A DNA stretch of 19,912 bases from Synergistaceae bacterium (GCA_017394925.1 JAFPWQ010000312.1:1-19912); one strand, 5' to 3'; positions 7,856 to 15,425 are shown, counted from the first letter of the stretch. Program-made: numbers and translations. Notes: generated by a model from the letters alone, not told the origin.

Positions 7856-8719
7856 TCAGTAATTCCTTTCGAGTATCACAAGACCTACCCAGTGATAACC
7901 CCACATATAAGCGTACTGTGATAAGACGATAGAATCATTATCAGTCCAGTTGAGAAGATTTATCTTGTTTATATCTACAGTTAAATCGTAAATTTCGCGT
8001 CTCAGAGTACTGGCTGCTGTAACATGTCTGCCCTTTGCGGATAACTGTTTCCACTTCAAACCCGTCCATGCATAAATCACTTCAGGGTAATCACCTTTCC
8101 ATGCTACTGGTATCATAGGTCTGTTGATTACTCCGACACGATCAACCTGACTGCGCCACCTTCCGATTGCCATAAAGTTTGAATTCAGAGTCCAGTTCGT
8201 TGCATTCGGTGAGTATATAATATTCGGCGCGTACAAATCTGCTCTTGGTGCAGGAGGCGAATAAATTATCACTGGTGTATTAGGAGGTACTACAGGGGCA
8301 GGCACAGAGGGAACCGGCACATACGGAACAACAGGTGCATGATACACTACGGGAGGTTCAACAGGGCGGCCTCTCACTACAGGGTCATTAAGAATCGGAG
8401 CTGTTGATGACATTCTCGTACTGTACGGTCTGAGTCCGACAACAGAAGGGATAACTGATCCCACAATGAAGCCTGTACGAATGATTGTTCCGTTCTCATA
8501 TGAACCGTAAAACCATACGCTGTTACTGCCTCTGTAGACTAAATAGCCATCATACGTAACATAAAAATCAGCAGGTACGTTTGTAGGCTTGAAGACGTAA
8601 AAACTCATTGAATTGTACGCAGGCTGATTCACAAGGATTGAATTATCCGCTGCTAATAATGACGTGGGAAGTATAAGCGTCATTAAAACAAGAAGTGCTG
8701 CCGAAAAAAATTTTTTCAT
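7856..8719 (-). CDS. Exported protein with proline/valine-rich insert, tandem paralogue
   Basis: The 287-residue product has a signal peptide ending near L-L-A-A (residues 20-24) and no other membrane segment. Its N-terminal block (38-95) and C-terminal block (178-224) match the next gene's product. Between them is an insert of about 60 residues (113-172) dominated by Pro, Val and Tyr, including P-V-P-Y-V-P-V-P, which looks like an extended linker or wall-spanning region. The ATG at 8719 has AGGAGAT 10 bases upstream; the open frame further upstream is not needed. The stop lies five bases before the next start, so the two genes are surely co-transcribed. Similar bases around both ribosome sites (CGAAAGGA) support origin by tandem duplication. 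No function is recognised. Confidence 0.75.
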   Translation of the reverse strand: MKKFFSAALLVLMTLILPTSLLAADNSILVNQPAYNSMSFYVFKPTNVPADFYVTYDGYLVYRGSNSVWFYGSYENGTIIRTGFIVGSVIPSVVGLRPYSTRMSSTAPILNDPVVRGRPVEPPVVYHAPVVPYVPVPSVPAPVVPPNTPVIIYSPPAPRADLYAPNIIYSPNATNWTLNSNFMAIGRWRSQVDRVGVINRPMIPVAWKGDYPEVIYAWTGLKWKQLSAKGRHVTAASTLRREIYDLTVDINKINLLNWTDNDSIVLSQYAYMWGYHWVGLVILERNY

Positions 8720-8775
8720 CCTGAAGAGTATCTCCTTTCGTGAGTTCAATTGCATTTGATTTTGCATATTATATA

Positions 8776-10188
8776 TTAATCCTGATTACCTTGTCCGACA
8801 GGCGGAATCGGTGCTTCAGATATAGTTCCCGGATCTGGTGCATATTGTCCCACAGGCGGCAAAAATTCCTGCTGTCTTTGCTGTCTCTGCGGACGCTGCT
8901 GCACTTCAGGTTCACGGGTTATTTGAGGCTGTACACGCTGAACTTCCTGCTGTCTTTGAGGCTGTCTCTGAGTCTGATTCTGCGTTTGATTCCGTCTTTG
9001 ATTCTGAGTCTGATTTTGTCTCTGCGGCTGAGAAGGTCTAACGTCAGATGATGCTGTTCGTGATTGCGTACTGCGTCTCTGACTCTGAGAATTACGATTC
9101 GCATTCGTACTCGTATTCTGTCTGACCGTCTGCAATTTAGGCTGTGCTTTTGTACTCGTATTCTTCTGCTGACGTACAACTCTCCGCGGCACCTGAGGCT
9201 GTTTAGGCTGAGAACTCGCTGATGATTTCTTTTTGGGCTGTTCGGTTACTTTCGGTGCTGGAGGAGGCGTAACTTTCTGACCCGGTGCAGGAGGAGTGTA
9301 TAACGGCAGATCTGCACGTATGATTCTGTCCCGGTCATAATTTGCATTCTCTCTTTCATTCGTTTCTCTTCGTGCAATATCAATCTCAACTGTCTCTCTA
9401 TGTTCAGCTTCAAGCGGCCCTTCCGGAGGCACATAAACGGGATTAGTTCCTTCACGCACGTACGGGTCATTGGGTGAAGGCGGAACATAAACAGAAGGTG
9501 TCCATGCATCGCCGTCTAAAGGTGTGCTGCCTCGTTCGGGAGGAGTATACACTGGTACTTTTGGGATAACGGGGTCTTGCGGTGCATCAGGAAAACTTGA
9601 AGAATCTCTTGCGAACGGAGGAACTCTCGTAAAATTTTTATCGCCCGTCTCAATTGGATACACTCTCGCAGGCCTCTTCGGGTCCCATAACGGAATTTTA
9701 TCCGGGTCATCTGGATAATATGCAACTCTCGATAACGGATCAAATGACGGGTCAATCTTCAATGCCTTCGTGTAAAAATACTGCGCCTCATGAAAACAGC
9801 CAAGTTTTTCATGCCACACTCCGTACCAGTACCAGACGTTCGGGTCGTTCTTGTTCGCATTAATCGCATTGAGCAAATACGGTTTAGCCTCTTTATATCT
9901 TGCCTGATTGATTAAACTTATTGCCTGCTGTAATGAACTCGGTCTTGCCGGTGCCGTTTTTTTTGCTGAAGTCTTTTTAGGTGCAGGCTTCTTTGCAGGC
10001 GTTTTCTTTTTCGGTGCGGGCTTCTTAACGGGAGCTTTCTTTTTCGGTGCGGGCTTCGGCGTTTTATTCTTAGGCTGTTCAGGATAAGGCATGTATGGCG
10101 TACTGTCATCATCAGCAGAGTATGCCGGAGTCATGAACATGGCCAGAAGGGTAATAATTAATGCAAATCGTTTTATTCTCATTCTCAT
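8776..10188 (-). CDS. Exported TPR protein with long low-complexity regions
   Basis: The product has 470 residues. A signal peptide (residues 1-24, ending P-A-Y-S-A) is followed by a Lys/Pro/Ala-rich tract (44-82) of repeated P-A-P-K-K-K units. Next comes one or two TPR-like helical repeats (about 86-150, including A-x-Y-Y-T-K-A-L-K-I-D-P-S type spacing), a proline-rich region with repeated Y-x-P-P and V-P motifs (150-320), and a tail rich in Gln, Arg, Asn and Thr (330-445). TPRs mediate protein contacts. The basic and proline-rich tracts could bind peptidoglycan, polyanions or partner proteins, but that is inference. It lies nine bases after the CsgG/FlgT-like gene and 57 before the paralogue pair. 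Two in-frame ATGs (10188, 10182) are possible starts and give almost the same protein. Confidence 0.75.
   Translation of the reverse strand: MRMRIKRFALIITLLAMFMTPAYSADDDSTPYMPYPEQPKNKTPKPAPKKKAPVKKPAPKKKTPAKKPAPKKTSAKKTAPARPSSLQQAISLINQARYKEAKPYLLNAINANKNDPNVWYWYGVWHEKLGCFHEAQYFYTKALKIDPSFDPLSRVAYYPDDPDKIPLWDPKRPARVYPIETGDKNFTRVPPFARDSSSFPDAPQDPVIPKVPVYTPPERGSTPLDGDAWTPSVYVPPSPNDPYVREGTNPVYVPPEGPLEAEHRETVEIDIARRETNERENANYDRDRIIRADLPLYTPPAPGQKVTPPPAPKVTEQPKKKSSASSQPKQPQVPRRVVRQQKNTSTKAQPKLQTVRQNTSTNANRNSQSQRRSTQSRTASSDVRPSQPQRQNQTQNQRRNQTQNQTQRQPQRQQEVQRVQPQITREPEVQQRPQRQQRQQEFLPPVGQYAPDPGTISEAPIPPVGQGNQD
8869..9036 (-). repeat. Gln/Arg/Asn-rich coding low-complexity tract
   Basis: Imperfect short DNA repeats of the CAGACTCAG / CAACGNCAG type encode R-Q-N-Q-T-Q-N-Q style runs at residues 385-440 of the TPR protein. 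The repetition also produces long spurious open frames on the other strand. Confidence 0.6.
9949..10056 (-). repeat. Coding repeat for P-A-P-K-K-K units
   Basis: At least four imperfect copies of a unit encoding K-K-P-A-P-K-K-(K/T) lie at residues 45-80 of the TPR protein. The codons vary between copies, so this is not a very recent expansion. Confidence 0.6.
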
Positions 10189-10197
10189 TCTTAATTC

Positions 10198-11241
10198 TCA
10201 CTTCCCTGCTATTTTAGATGTCTTCACTACTAAGTCCTGCAATGTTACAGACTCTTTCCTGTTGTCCTTTATCACTCTCACTACAGCGTTGTCATCATAA
10301 ACTTTAATCACTTTCACTTTTCCGATTACTTTCGGCAGAACTGCAACGGGGTTATCAGGGTCAACAGTAACATATGTATCAGAACGGATGACATCAAGAA
10401 CTTCACCCACACGCACAGCATCAAGATAGCCATTCGCGAATCTTCCCAGTGAAATAATATAATCGCGTCTGTTTCGTTTTGACGTGGCAGTAGGAGCGAG
10501 TATCCTTCCGACTGTCCTGTATGAATCCGAAAAGTTATCGCGGGCTGTGAGTTCTGCATTCGGGTCATTGCTTCGTATTGCATTGCGAATCTGTTCGACT
10601 GACTGACGGTATGCCTCGTGAATCGCATTCTTCATTGCCTGCCAGTAAGGTGTACCCTGAAACTGAGACCATGTTAAGCGGCTCATTTTCTGACCTGTGT
10701 ATTTCTTATTCGTGAGGCCGAATAAATCAAGCCCATTCTCAAATGGAATTCCCAGACCAGCAACTGCAGCGTCAAAAAAGAAAATATCTTCAGCAGAATC
10801 AAGCGTAAATCTCTTATCCGTTCCCTTAACCGTTCTGACTGTAAGCTCCTGCACTCTGCGTGAATCAAATACTCTCAGACGAACTAATACTTTTCCAGAT
10901 TCCATTGTGCCGATTACATGTCTGTCCTTCATGACCGCCGAATATAATTCAAGCTGTACGGCCATGTCATCACCGCGCCTTGAACCGGATAACCAGCGAT
11001 TCATTGCGGCCTCATCAAGAACTCTTGCGTCAATCATCGGTGAAGTCTTGAATAATTCCTCGAGGTAATTCGACATCTTTTGTTCAAGAACGTTATACGG
11101 GTAAAATTTGCTCTCCCATATCTCAAGACCAGTTGAGTTTATCGTTGGGAAAATCACAACTGAGATTCTGCGCGTATGTCCTGCATATGATACCCCTGAA
11201 AGCATAAACAGAATCAATATTGCTGTTATGAATCTCTTCAT
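10198..11241 (-). CDS. Exported protein with CsgG/TolB-like and FlgT-C-like regions
   Basis: The 347-residue product has a signal peptide (residues 1-20, ending V-S-Y-A), with no lipobox cysteine. After it, I-S-V-V-I-F-P-T-I-N-S-T-G, an amphipathic helix (YNVLEQKMSNYLEELF) and V-L-D-E-A-A-M-N-R-W-L reproduce the strand-helix-strand pattern of the CsgG/LpoB/TolB-N type fold. The last ~75 residues (V-G-E-V-L-D-V..., then I-G-K-V-K-V-I-K-V-Y-D-D-N-A-V-V-R-V) resemble the C-terminal beta-domain of the flagellar assembly protein FlgT. Both matches are from memory of pattern, not alignment. Its ATG overlaps the stop of the upstream gene by four bases, so translation is coupled. No flagellar genes are nearby, so a general outer-envelope assembly role is more likely than a flagellar one. 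Confidence 0.65.
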   Translation of the reverse strand: MKRFITAILILFMLSGVSYAGHTRRISVVIFPTINSTGLEIWESKFYPYNVLEQKMSNYLEELFKTSPMIDARVLDEAAMNRWLSGSRRGDDMAVQLELYSAVMKDRHVIGTMESGKVLVRLRVFDSRRVQELTVRTVKGTDKRFTLDSAEDIFFFDAAVAGLGIPFENGLDLFGLTNKKYTGQKMSRLTWSQFQGTPYWQAMKNAIHEAYRQSVEQIRNAIRSNDPNAELTARDNFSDSYRTVGRILAPTATSKRNRRDYIISLGRFANGYLDAVRVGEVLDVIRSDTYVTVDPDNPVAVLPKVIGKVKVIKVYDDNAVVRVIKDNRKESVTLQDLVVKTSKIAGK

Positions 11242-12410
11242 GACTTAAGCCCCGCAAACTTGCTCACGTAAATTTTTATTGTCTCGTACCATTCTTTAAA
11301 CTGCTTTGCCCAGAGCAGACGCGTAATTGTGAAAAAGTCATCTTCTGTTCCAAATGTATCATTCTTCAGTGCACGTTTATATGTCTCAGTCGGAAGCATT
11401 ATGACCATATGCCCGGTATGTCTTGCTGTCTGCATTCTTGGGTTGCATCCGAAAGCTGTCATGCCTTCTAATTCATTCTCGAAGAATGTTACTCTGTACG
11501 GAACATCGCCAAGAGTGCCTGTGTTGAAATCAATGCGCCTTGAACGTGAAAAGCCGCTCTCTTGCAATTCCTTCTCACTGTCCGTAACGTAAAGTATTTC
11601 AACGTCATCAAGAATGTAATAATGCCTGATATATGCAGTTAATTTATGTCCGAGTCTGAATAATGCAGGGTCATGAAGAGAGATTTTTTTCTCCGGGACT
11701 TTCATTGCCATCTGTCCGATTTCCTTCGGGGGTTTCTTTTCGCCCTCACTCCATATTTCATCGGCGGTCTTTGTTCCGTCAGCACCGCAGTATGAGAATC
11801 CCAGTAACATGGCCGCAGCCGTAACACGAACCGTATTGTGCCAGCGTTCCGGGTTCACTTCTTTGAGTGCAGCTGTTACTCCTGTCTTCAATAATCCTTC
11901 AGTGCCTCTCATGGCAGGACCTGCTATTTTCATTTTCTCTTCGGGGATAACTGCGGCTTCTTCTTCGCTCAGTGCGAAAAACGGAAGAAATTTGCTTTTG
12001 TCTCTCACTGAACAGTCCGCAATCCATAATGAGCTTCTCTTCTCTTCGGACATCAATGATAACTCTGATGCTGTCAGAATAGTCTCAGGATGTGCAAGTG
12101 CCTTCTCAAGGTCTAATGCAAGTTTCAGAAATTTTAGCTTGAAGTTCGTACGCGCGTAATATTCTGCAAGTATCTTCTGTATTGCCGGTTCAAAATCTTT
12201 AACTGTATATGAAAACGTCTCGCCTCTTTCTTTGCCGTTAATCGCAAGAGTCCTGTCTTGTTTTTCGACCCATGCGATATGAATTAATTTACGTGAATTC
12301 TTATTCCTGTTCATGACAGAGAGTCGCGGAGTCCTTCCTCTTGTCCAGATTTGAAGCGCAAGATTCGAATCGACATCGCATGTACTGATTATCTTTCCCT
12401 GTTCGTCCAT
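11238..12410 (-). CDS. Uncharacterised protein, first gene of the envelope operon
   Basis: The 390-residue product has no obvious signal peptide or membrane helix, unlike the other four products of the operon, so it is probably cytoplasmic. I recognise no family. Visible features are a charged N-terminal half with E-K-Q-D-R-T-L-A-I-N, an Ala-rich segment (T-A-A-A-M-L-L-G-F-S-Y-C-G-A-D), an R-x-G-H-K-L-T-A-Y-I-R-H-Y-Y segment, and a C-terminal R-H-T-G-H-M-V-I-M-L-P followed by a Trp/Lys-rich helix. The ATG at 12410 is the first possible in-frame start after a stop. The nearest AAGGAG lies 14 bases away. Its TGA overlaps the next start (ATGA). As leader gene it could be a chaperone, regulator or energy partner of the exported set, but nothing in the sequence decides this. 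Confidence 0.65.
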   Translation of the reverse strand: MDEQGKIISTCDVDSNLALQIWTRGRTPRLSVMNRNKNSRKLIHIAWVEKQDRTLAINGKERGETFSYTVKDFEPAIQKILAEYYARTNFKLKFLKLALDLEKALAHPETILTASELSLMSEEKRSSLWIADCSVRDKSKFLPFFALSEEEAAVIPEEKMKIAGPAMRGTEGLLKTGVTAALKEVNPERWHNTVRVTAAAMLLGFSYCGADGTKTADEIWSEGEKKPPKEIGQMAMKVPEKKISLHDPALFRLGHKLTAYIRHYYILDDVEILYVTDSEKELQESGFSRSRRIDFNTGTLGDVPYRVTFFENELEGMTAFGCNPRMQTARHTGHMVIMLPTETYKRALKNDTFGTEDDFFTITRLLWAKQFKEWYETIKIYVSKFAGLKS

Positions 12411-12461
12411 GTGTGAAAGTCATTCTCCTTTGTGAATTAATTTATGTGAATGATTGAATGA

Positions 12462-12467
12462 ATTATA
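12462..12467 (-). promoter_or_regulatory. Predicted -10 element of the five-gene envelope operon
   Basis: A perfect TATAAT on the minus strand gives a start near 12455 and a leader of about 45 bases before the ATG at 12410. No good -35 hexamer is visible at 16-18 bases, only A/T-rich DNA. No other clear promoter or terminator was seen before the strong terminator at 7041-7075. Confidence 0.4.
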
Positions 12468-12495
12468 ACGCAATTAATTTCGCATATATTATGTA

Positions 12496-12523
12496 TTGTC
12501 TTTATGACCCGATTTTTTATAGA
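12496..12523 (+). promoter_or_regulatory. Predicted promoter of the thioredoxin-fold gene
   Basis: TTGTCT (12496-12501) is followed after 16 bases by TATAGA (12518-12523), giving a start near 12530. It is placed back-to-back with the -10 of the envelope operon on the other strand. Confidence 0.45.
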
Positions 12524-12595
12524 ATGCAAACATAAATTCTTCATGACCTCAAAATAAGATTCAAATATCCAGAATTAAAAAGGGAGTGTGTGAAT

Positions 12596-12943
12596 ATGAA
12601 ACAGTCTGCAAAAATAATTTCCGCTTTCATTCTTGTGTTCGTGTTATGCTCATCGGCATTTGCTGCTCTTCCGTCAATCACTATGCTGTCGACAAAAACA
12701 TGTCCGGCGTGTAAACAGATGTCAAAAGTCCTGAGCACGATTAACTCAGATTATGCATCTTCAATCAAAACCAGCCATGTATATCTCGAAGATAATCCTG
12801 ACGTAGCGAAAGAATACAACGTGCGTTATGTTCCCATGCTGATATTCAGAAATGCACAGGGAAAAGAAATTGCGCGTGAGGTCGGATACATGCCGCTTGA
12901 GAAAGTTCTTGAGGTCTTCAGGAATGCAGGAGTAAACATCTGA
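12596..12943 (+). CDS. Exported thioredoxin-fold protein with CPAC active site
   Basis: A 115-residue periplasmic or membrane-anchored thiol-disulfide protein. Residues 1-23 form a signal peptide (ending S-S-A-F-A). The active site is T-C-P-A-C-K (Cys36, Cys39), and the cis-proline loop is R-Y-V-P-M (Pro80), followed by L-I-F-R-N. Thus the catalytic parts of a minimal thioredoxin domain are complete. Likely role: reduction, or less likely oxidation, of exported proteins; direction is not decided by sequence, and no CcdA/DsbD-type partner is in the window. An open frame begins at a GTG at 12590, but the ATG at 12596 lies nine bases after the GGGAG ribosome site and is preferred. It has its own promoter and terminator. 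Confidence 0.88.
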   Translation: MKQSAKIISAFILVFVLCSSAFAALPSITMLSTKTCPACKQMSKVLSTINSDYASSIKTSHVYLEDNPDVAKEYNVRYVPMLIFRNAQGKEIAREVGYMPLEKVLEVFRNAGVNI

Positions 12944-12969
12944 CCGTTCACATTCATGTATATATTAAT

Positions 12970-13001
12970 GCCGGGATTAAATAGTGTCCCGGTGTTTTTT
13001 T
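12970..13001 (+). terminator. Rho-independent terminator after the thioredoxin-fold gene
   Basis: The arms CCGGGA (12971-12976) and TCCCGG (12987-12992) with a 10-base loop are followed by TG and a run of seven T. It lies 27 bases after the stop. Confidence 0.88.
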
Positions 13002-13063
13002 ATGCGCTTAATGATAAAATAAATTTCACCGCGAACTTTTTCACAATAAGGAGATATATATAC

Positions 13064-14473
13064 ATGCGATTCAAATTTTTGTGCGCAGTTCTTTTTGTTG
13101 CTCTCTTATCATCATGTGCTTACTCCGCAAATCTTGTTTTCATTCCTGACATGAGAGACTCACAGGTAATGCCTCCGAATAATTTTATTTCTCAGACGAT
13201 GTTAGCAGGGAACAAGTTAATCACCTTCCGTTCATGGATAGATATTCCCTACGTAACGAATCCGTCTGAACCAGAATATCAGGTGCTGAACCTCTACATA
13301 CCCGAAGAATATTTTCACGGTGAAAGCATTAACGGCTACACAGCGAAGACCGCTCCTATTCTCATGCCCAACGGTGTAGGAGGCTACATGCCTGGAAGAC
13401 AATTTGTCCCTGCGAATGACAACAGGCACGGAGGACCGAACATAACACTTTCGGCATTAGCTCATGGCTATGTTGTTGTTGCTCCTGCGATAAGAGGCAG
13501 AACGCTTGCGAACGGGAAAGCTCCGGCATTAATCGTAGACTACAAAGCTGCTGTACGCTGGGTTCGGCACAACAAAGAAAAATTACCTGCAGGCGACACA
13601 GAAAAAATTATTTCTGACGGACTGAGTGCAGGCGGTGCGTTATCTTCGCTTCTTGGTGCAACGGGCAATGCAAAAGAATATGAGCCATACCTGAAGGCAA
13701 TCGGTGCGGCTGATGAACGCGATGATATTTTTGCTTCGGCTGTCTACTGCCCAATCACGGACTTAGAACATGCAGATATGCCCTACGAATGGATCTTCAA
13801 CGGAGTAAACACATATCACATGGGGCCTGCGCGTGAAATGGATGACAACATGAAGGCGGCATCTGAAGAATTAAAGAAGGCATTCCCTGCGTATTTGAAC
13901 AGCTTGAATCTTAAAGGCTATACTCTTGATGAAAATGGCAACGGGACATTCAGAACGTTCATTGAGGGGTTATACATGGCGGCAGCACAGAAGGCATTAG
14001 ACAACGGCGAAAATGTGCTTGGTCTTGACTGGCTTAATGTCGGGAACGGAAAAGTAACGGGAGCTGACTTATCGAAATATGCAGTATGGGCAACGAGAAT
14101 GAAAGCAGCACCTGCATTTGATTCGCTGAACATGAAATCATACGAGAATAATGAATTTGACGATAAGCATTTCACTGAGTATTCATTCAGACATTCAACG
14201 TCAGATAAACCTGCACTTGCTGATTTAGAGAAGATATACATCATGAATCCGTTGAACTTCATCGGCAAAGAGGGAGTTAATACTGCAAAGCACTGGCGCA
14301 TTAGGCACGGCGTTAAAGACAGAGATACATCGCTTGCTGTACCTGCGATACTTGCGCTTAAACTCAGGGATGCAGGTTATGATGCTGATGTTGCTGCTGT
14401 ATGGAATGTTCCGCATGACGGTAATTATGATATTCCGGAACTCTTTGAATGGATAGATTCGATCTGCAAATAA
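13064..14473 (+). CDS. Exported alpha/beta hydrolase, subtype-B tannase-like
   Basis: The 469-residue product has an N-terminal export signal. L-S-S-C at residues 15-18 fits a lipobox, though A-Y-S-A just after also allows ordinary signal cleavage. The mature part contains I-P-Y-V-T-N-P...Y-Q-V-L-N-L-Y-I-P-E, then G-Y-T-A-K-T-A-P-I-L-M-P-N-G-V-G-G-Y-M-P-G, patterns I associate with subtype B tannases and related feruloyl-esterase-like hydrolases. The nucleophile elbow is G-L-S-A-G-G (Ser188). A late Asp (Asp419 or Asp421, in K-D-R-D-T-S) and His451 (V-P-H-D-G) can complete the triad. It should hydrolyse ester bonds, perhaps of gallate or other plant phenolics; substrate is inferred. The open frame runs up to 12956 across the previous terminator, but the ATG at 13064 has AAGGAG 10-11 bases upstream and starts at the signal peptide. 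Confidence 0.78.
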   Translation: MRFKFLCAVLFVALLSSCAYSANLVFIPDMRDSQVMPPNNFISQTMLAGNKLITFRSWIDIPYVTNPSEPEYQVLNLYIPEEYFHGESINGYTAKTAPILMPNGVGGYMPGRQFVPANDNRHGGPNITLSALAHGYVVVAPAIRGRTLANGKAPALIVDYKAAVRWVRHNKEKLPAGDTEKIISDGLSAGGALSSLLGATGNAKEYEPYLKAIGAADERDDIFASAVYCPITDLEHADMPYEWIFNGVNTYHMGPAREMDDNMKAASEELKKAFPAYLNSLNLKGYTLDENGNGTFRTFIEGLYMAAAQKALDNGENVLGLDWLNVGNGKVTGADLSKYAVWATRMKAAPAFDSLNMKSYENNEFDDKHFTEYSFRHSTSDKPALADLEKIYIMNPLNFIGKEGVNTAKHWRIRHGVKDRDTSLAVPAILALKLRDAGYDADVAAVWNVPHDGNYDIPELFEWIDSICK

Positions 14474-14487
14474 GAGACGATAAAATT

Positions 14488-14521
14488 AACCGGGTAGCTT
14501 TTCATGGCCGCCCGGTTTTAT
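14488..14521. terminator. Bidirectional terminator between convergent genes
   Basis: The arms AACCGGG (14488-14494) and CCCGGTT (14511-14517) form a hairpin, with TTTTATT following on the plus strand and TTAATTTTAT on the minus strand. It sits 14 bases after the tannase-like gene and just beyond the end of the Rpn gene, so it can serve both. Confidence 0.75.
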
Positions 14522-14525
14522 TATG

Positions 14526-15347
14526 TTAAAGTGTTTTTGCGAGTGCTTGTACCCGTCTCAGAGTTAAACCTGTACACTTTGCTATTTCCTCAAGTGTTAG
14601 TTTTCCAAGTTCTATGAGGCTCAATGCTGTTTTTTCACTGGATTTTTTTTGCGCTTTTTCAACTGCTTTTGCTTGCCTCTCATCAAAATAACCGCTCATT
14701 TTCATCACTCCTTCTTCATCTTCCTTAAGAAATCTGACGCGTTCCGATAATTTGGGTAAATACATATCATTTGCTTCTGTACTCCGCAAATCATGAATCA
14801 ATTTCCAGATTTCTGTCCCGTCATTCTCCGCTGAACCATTAATATATATCACGTGTGCACCGTCATCAAATCTCTTCAATGATCCGTCTATGTACTTGTG
14901 AATCGTATATATCGCCTGATTCAGTCCGAGAACATCATTACGCGTAATGAATATCACATAAACTTCTGGTAATTCTCTGAAGTCCTGACCTGCCTTTAAC
15001 GCATGTACATCTATCATTCCAGTGTGAAATCTCGTGCGTCTGGCATCTGCTCCGTCATCCGCCTGCTGAATCTCTATGTTGTAGATTACGCCGTTACTGT
15101 CCTCAGCGTATACATCAAGATACAATGAGCGCGAAAATCCCTGAAACATTTTCTGTGTACGAACGCTCTTAACCGATAAATCTTCTTTGCTGAGTATTAT
15201 CCTCAGAATTTCTTCCGTACATGGAATATTATCCTCAAGTACAAGATTCATGAACGCATTATCCATCAGCGATAACTTTCTGATTTCTCTTCGGACTCGG
15301 AGACTAATTTTTTTCACTTTCTGCTTTTTCGCTTTTCGTTCAGGCAT
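14526..15347 (-). CDS. Rpn-family PD-(D/E)XK nuclease / transposase-like protein
   Basis: The 273-residue product begins with a very basic region (residues 2-24). It then has the nuclease core of the Rpn / PDDEXK_2 family: L-M-D-N-A-F-M-N-L-V (27-36), S-L-Y-L-D-V-Y-A (74-81, Asp78) and Y-N-I-E-I-Q (89-94, Glu92, Gln94), giving the D...E-x-Q metal site. R-R-T-R-F-H-T-G-M-I (103-112) follows, as is usual in the family. A charged helix and a C-terminal L-I-E-L-G-K-L-T-L-E-E-I-A-K-C-T-G-L segment complete the usual layout. Such proteins are DNA endonucleases that promote RecA-independent recombination in E. coli; they are often called transposases, but this gene has no terminal inverted repeats. 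The ATG at 15347 has a strong GGAGGTG site. All core residues are intact, so it is probably functional. Confidence 0.88.
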   Translation of the reverse strand: MPERKAKKQKVKKISLRVRREIRKLSLMDNAFMNLVLEDNIPCTEEILRIILSKEDLSVKSVRTQKMFQGFSRSLYLDVYAEDSNGVIYNIEIQQADDGADARRTRFHTGMIDVHALKAGQDFRELPEVYVIFITRNDVLGLNQAIYTIHKYIDGSLKRFDDGAHVIYINGSAENDGTEIWKLIHDLRSTEANDMYLPKLSERVRFLKEDEEGVMKMSGYFDERQAKAVEKAQKKSSEKTALSLIELGKLTLEEIAKCTGLTLRRVQALAKTL

Positions 15348-15371
15348 TAATTCACCTCCATGTATACGCTA

Positions 15372-15380
15372 ATTATGCCA
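15372..15380 (-). promoter_or_regulatory. Predicted extended -10 promoter of the Rpn gene
   Basis: On the minus strand TGG is followed directly by CATAAT, an extended -10 arrangement without a recognisable -35. The start would be near 15365 with a leader of under 20 bases containing the GGAGGTG site. Confidence 0.35.
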
Positions 15381-15385
15381 TAAAA

Positions 15386-15425
15386 TAACCGGGCTGCTTT
15401 TTACGGCTTCCCGGCATTTTTATTT
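15386..15425. terminator. Hairpin terminator resembling the one at 14488
   Basis: The arms CCGGG (15389-15393) and CCCGG (15410-15414) form a hairpin. The plus strand continues CATTTTTATTTT; the minus strand continues TTATTTTA. On the minus strand it would end a transcript of the small gene at 15479-15607. Its loop region (GCTTTTTACGGC) closely resembles that of the hairpin on the other side of the Rpn gene. Confidence 0.6.

Noticed and set aside
8740..9051. Plus-strand frame of 103 codons rich in Leu, Ser and Arg
   Set aside because: It is the shadow of the Gln/Arg low-complexity tract of the TPR protein on the other strand; the repetitive DNA removes stops. No ribosome site or protein-like composition.
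10198..11241. Assignment as a true curli pore protein CsgG
   Set aside because: There is no lipobox cysteine, no visible transmembrane hairpin pattern and no curli subunit genes nearby; only the general fold pattern is similar.
12956..13063. N-terminal extension of the tannase-like gene by 36 codons
   Set aside because: It crosses the terminator of the preceding gene and puts a non-signal sequence before a proper signal peptide; the start at 13064 has a strong ribosome site.
14526..15347. Rpn gene as a complete insertion sequence
   Set aside because: No terminal inverted repeats or short target duplications were seen; Rpn proteins are often labelled transposases but usually stand alone.
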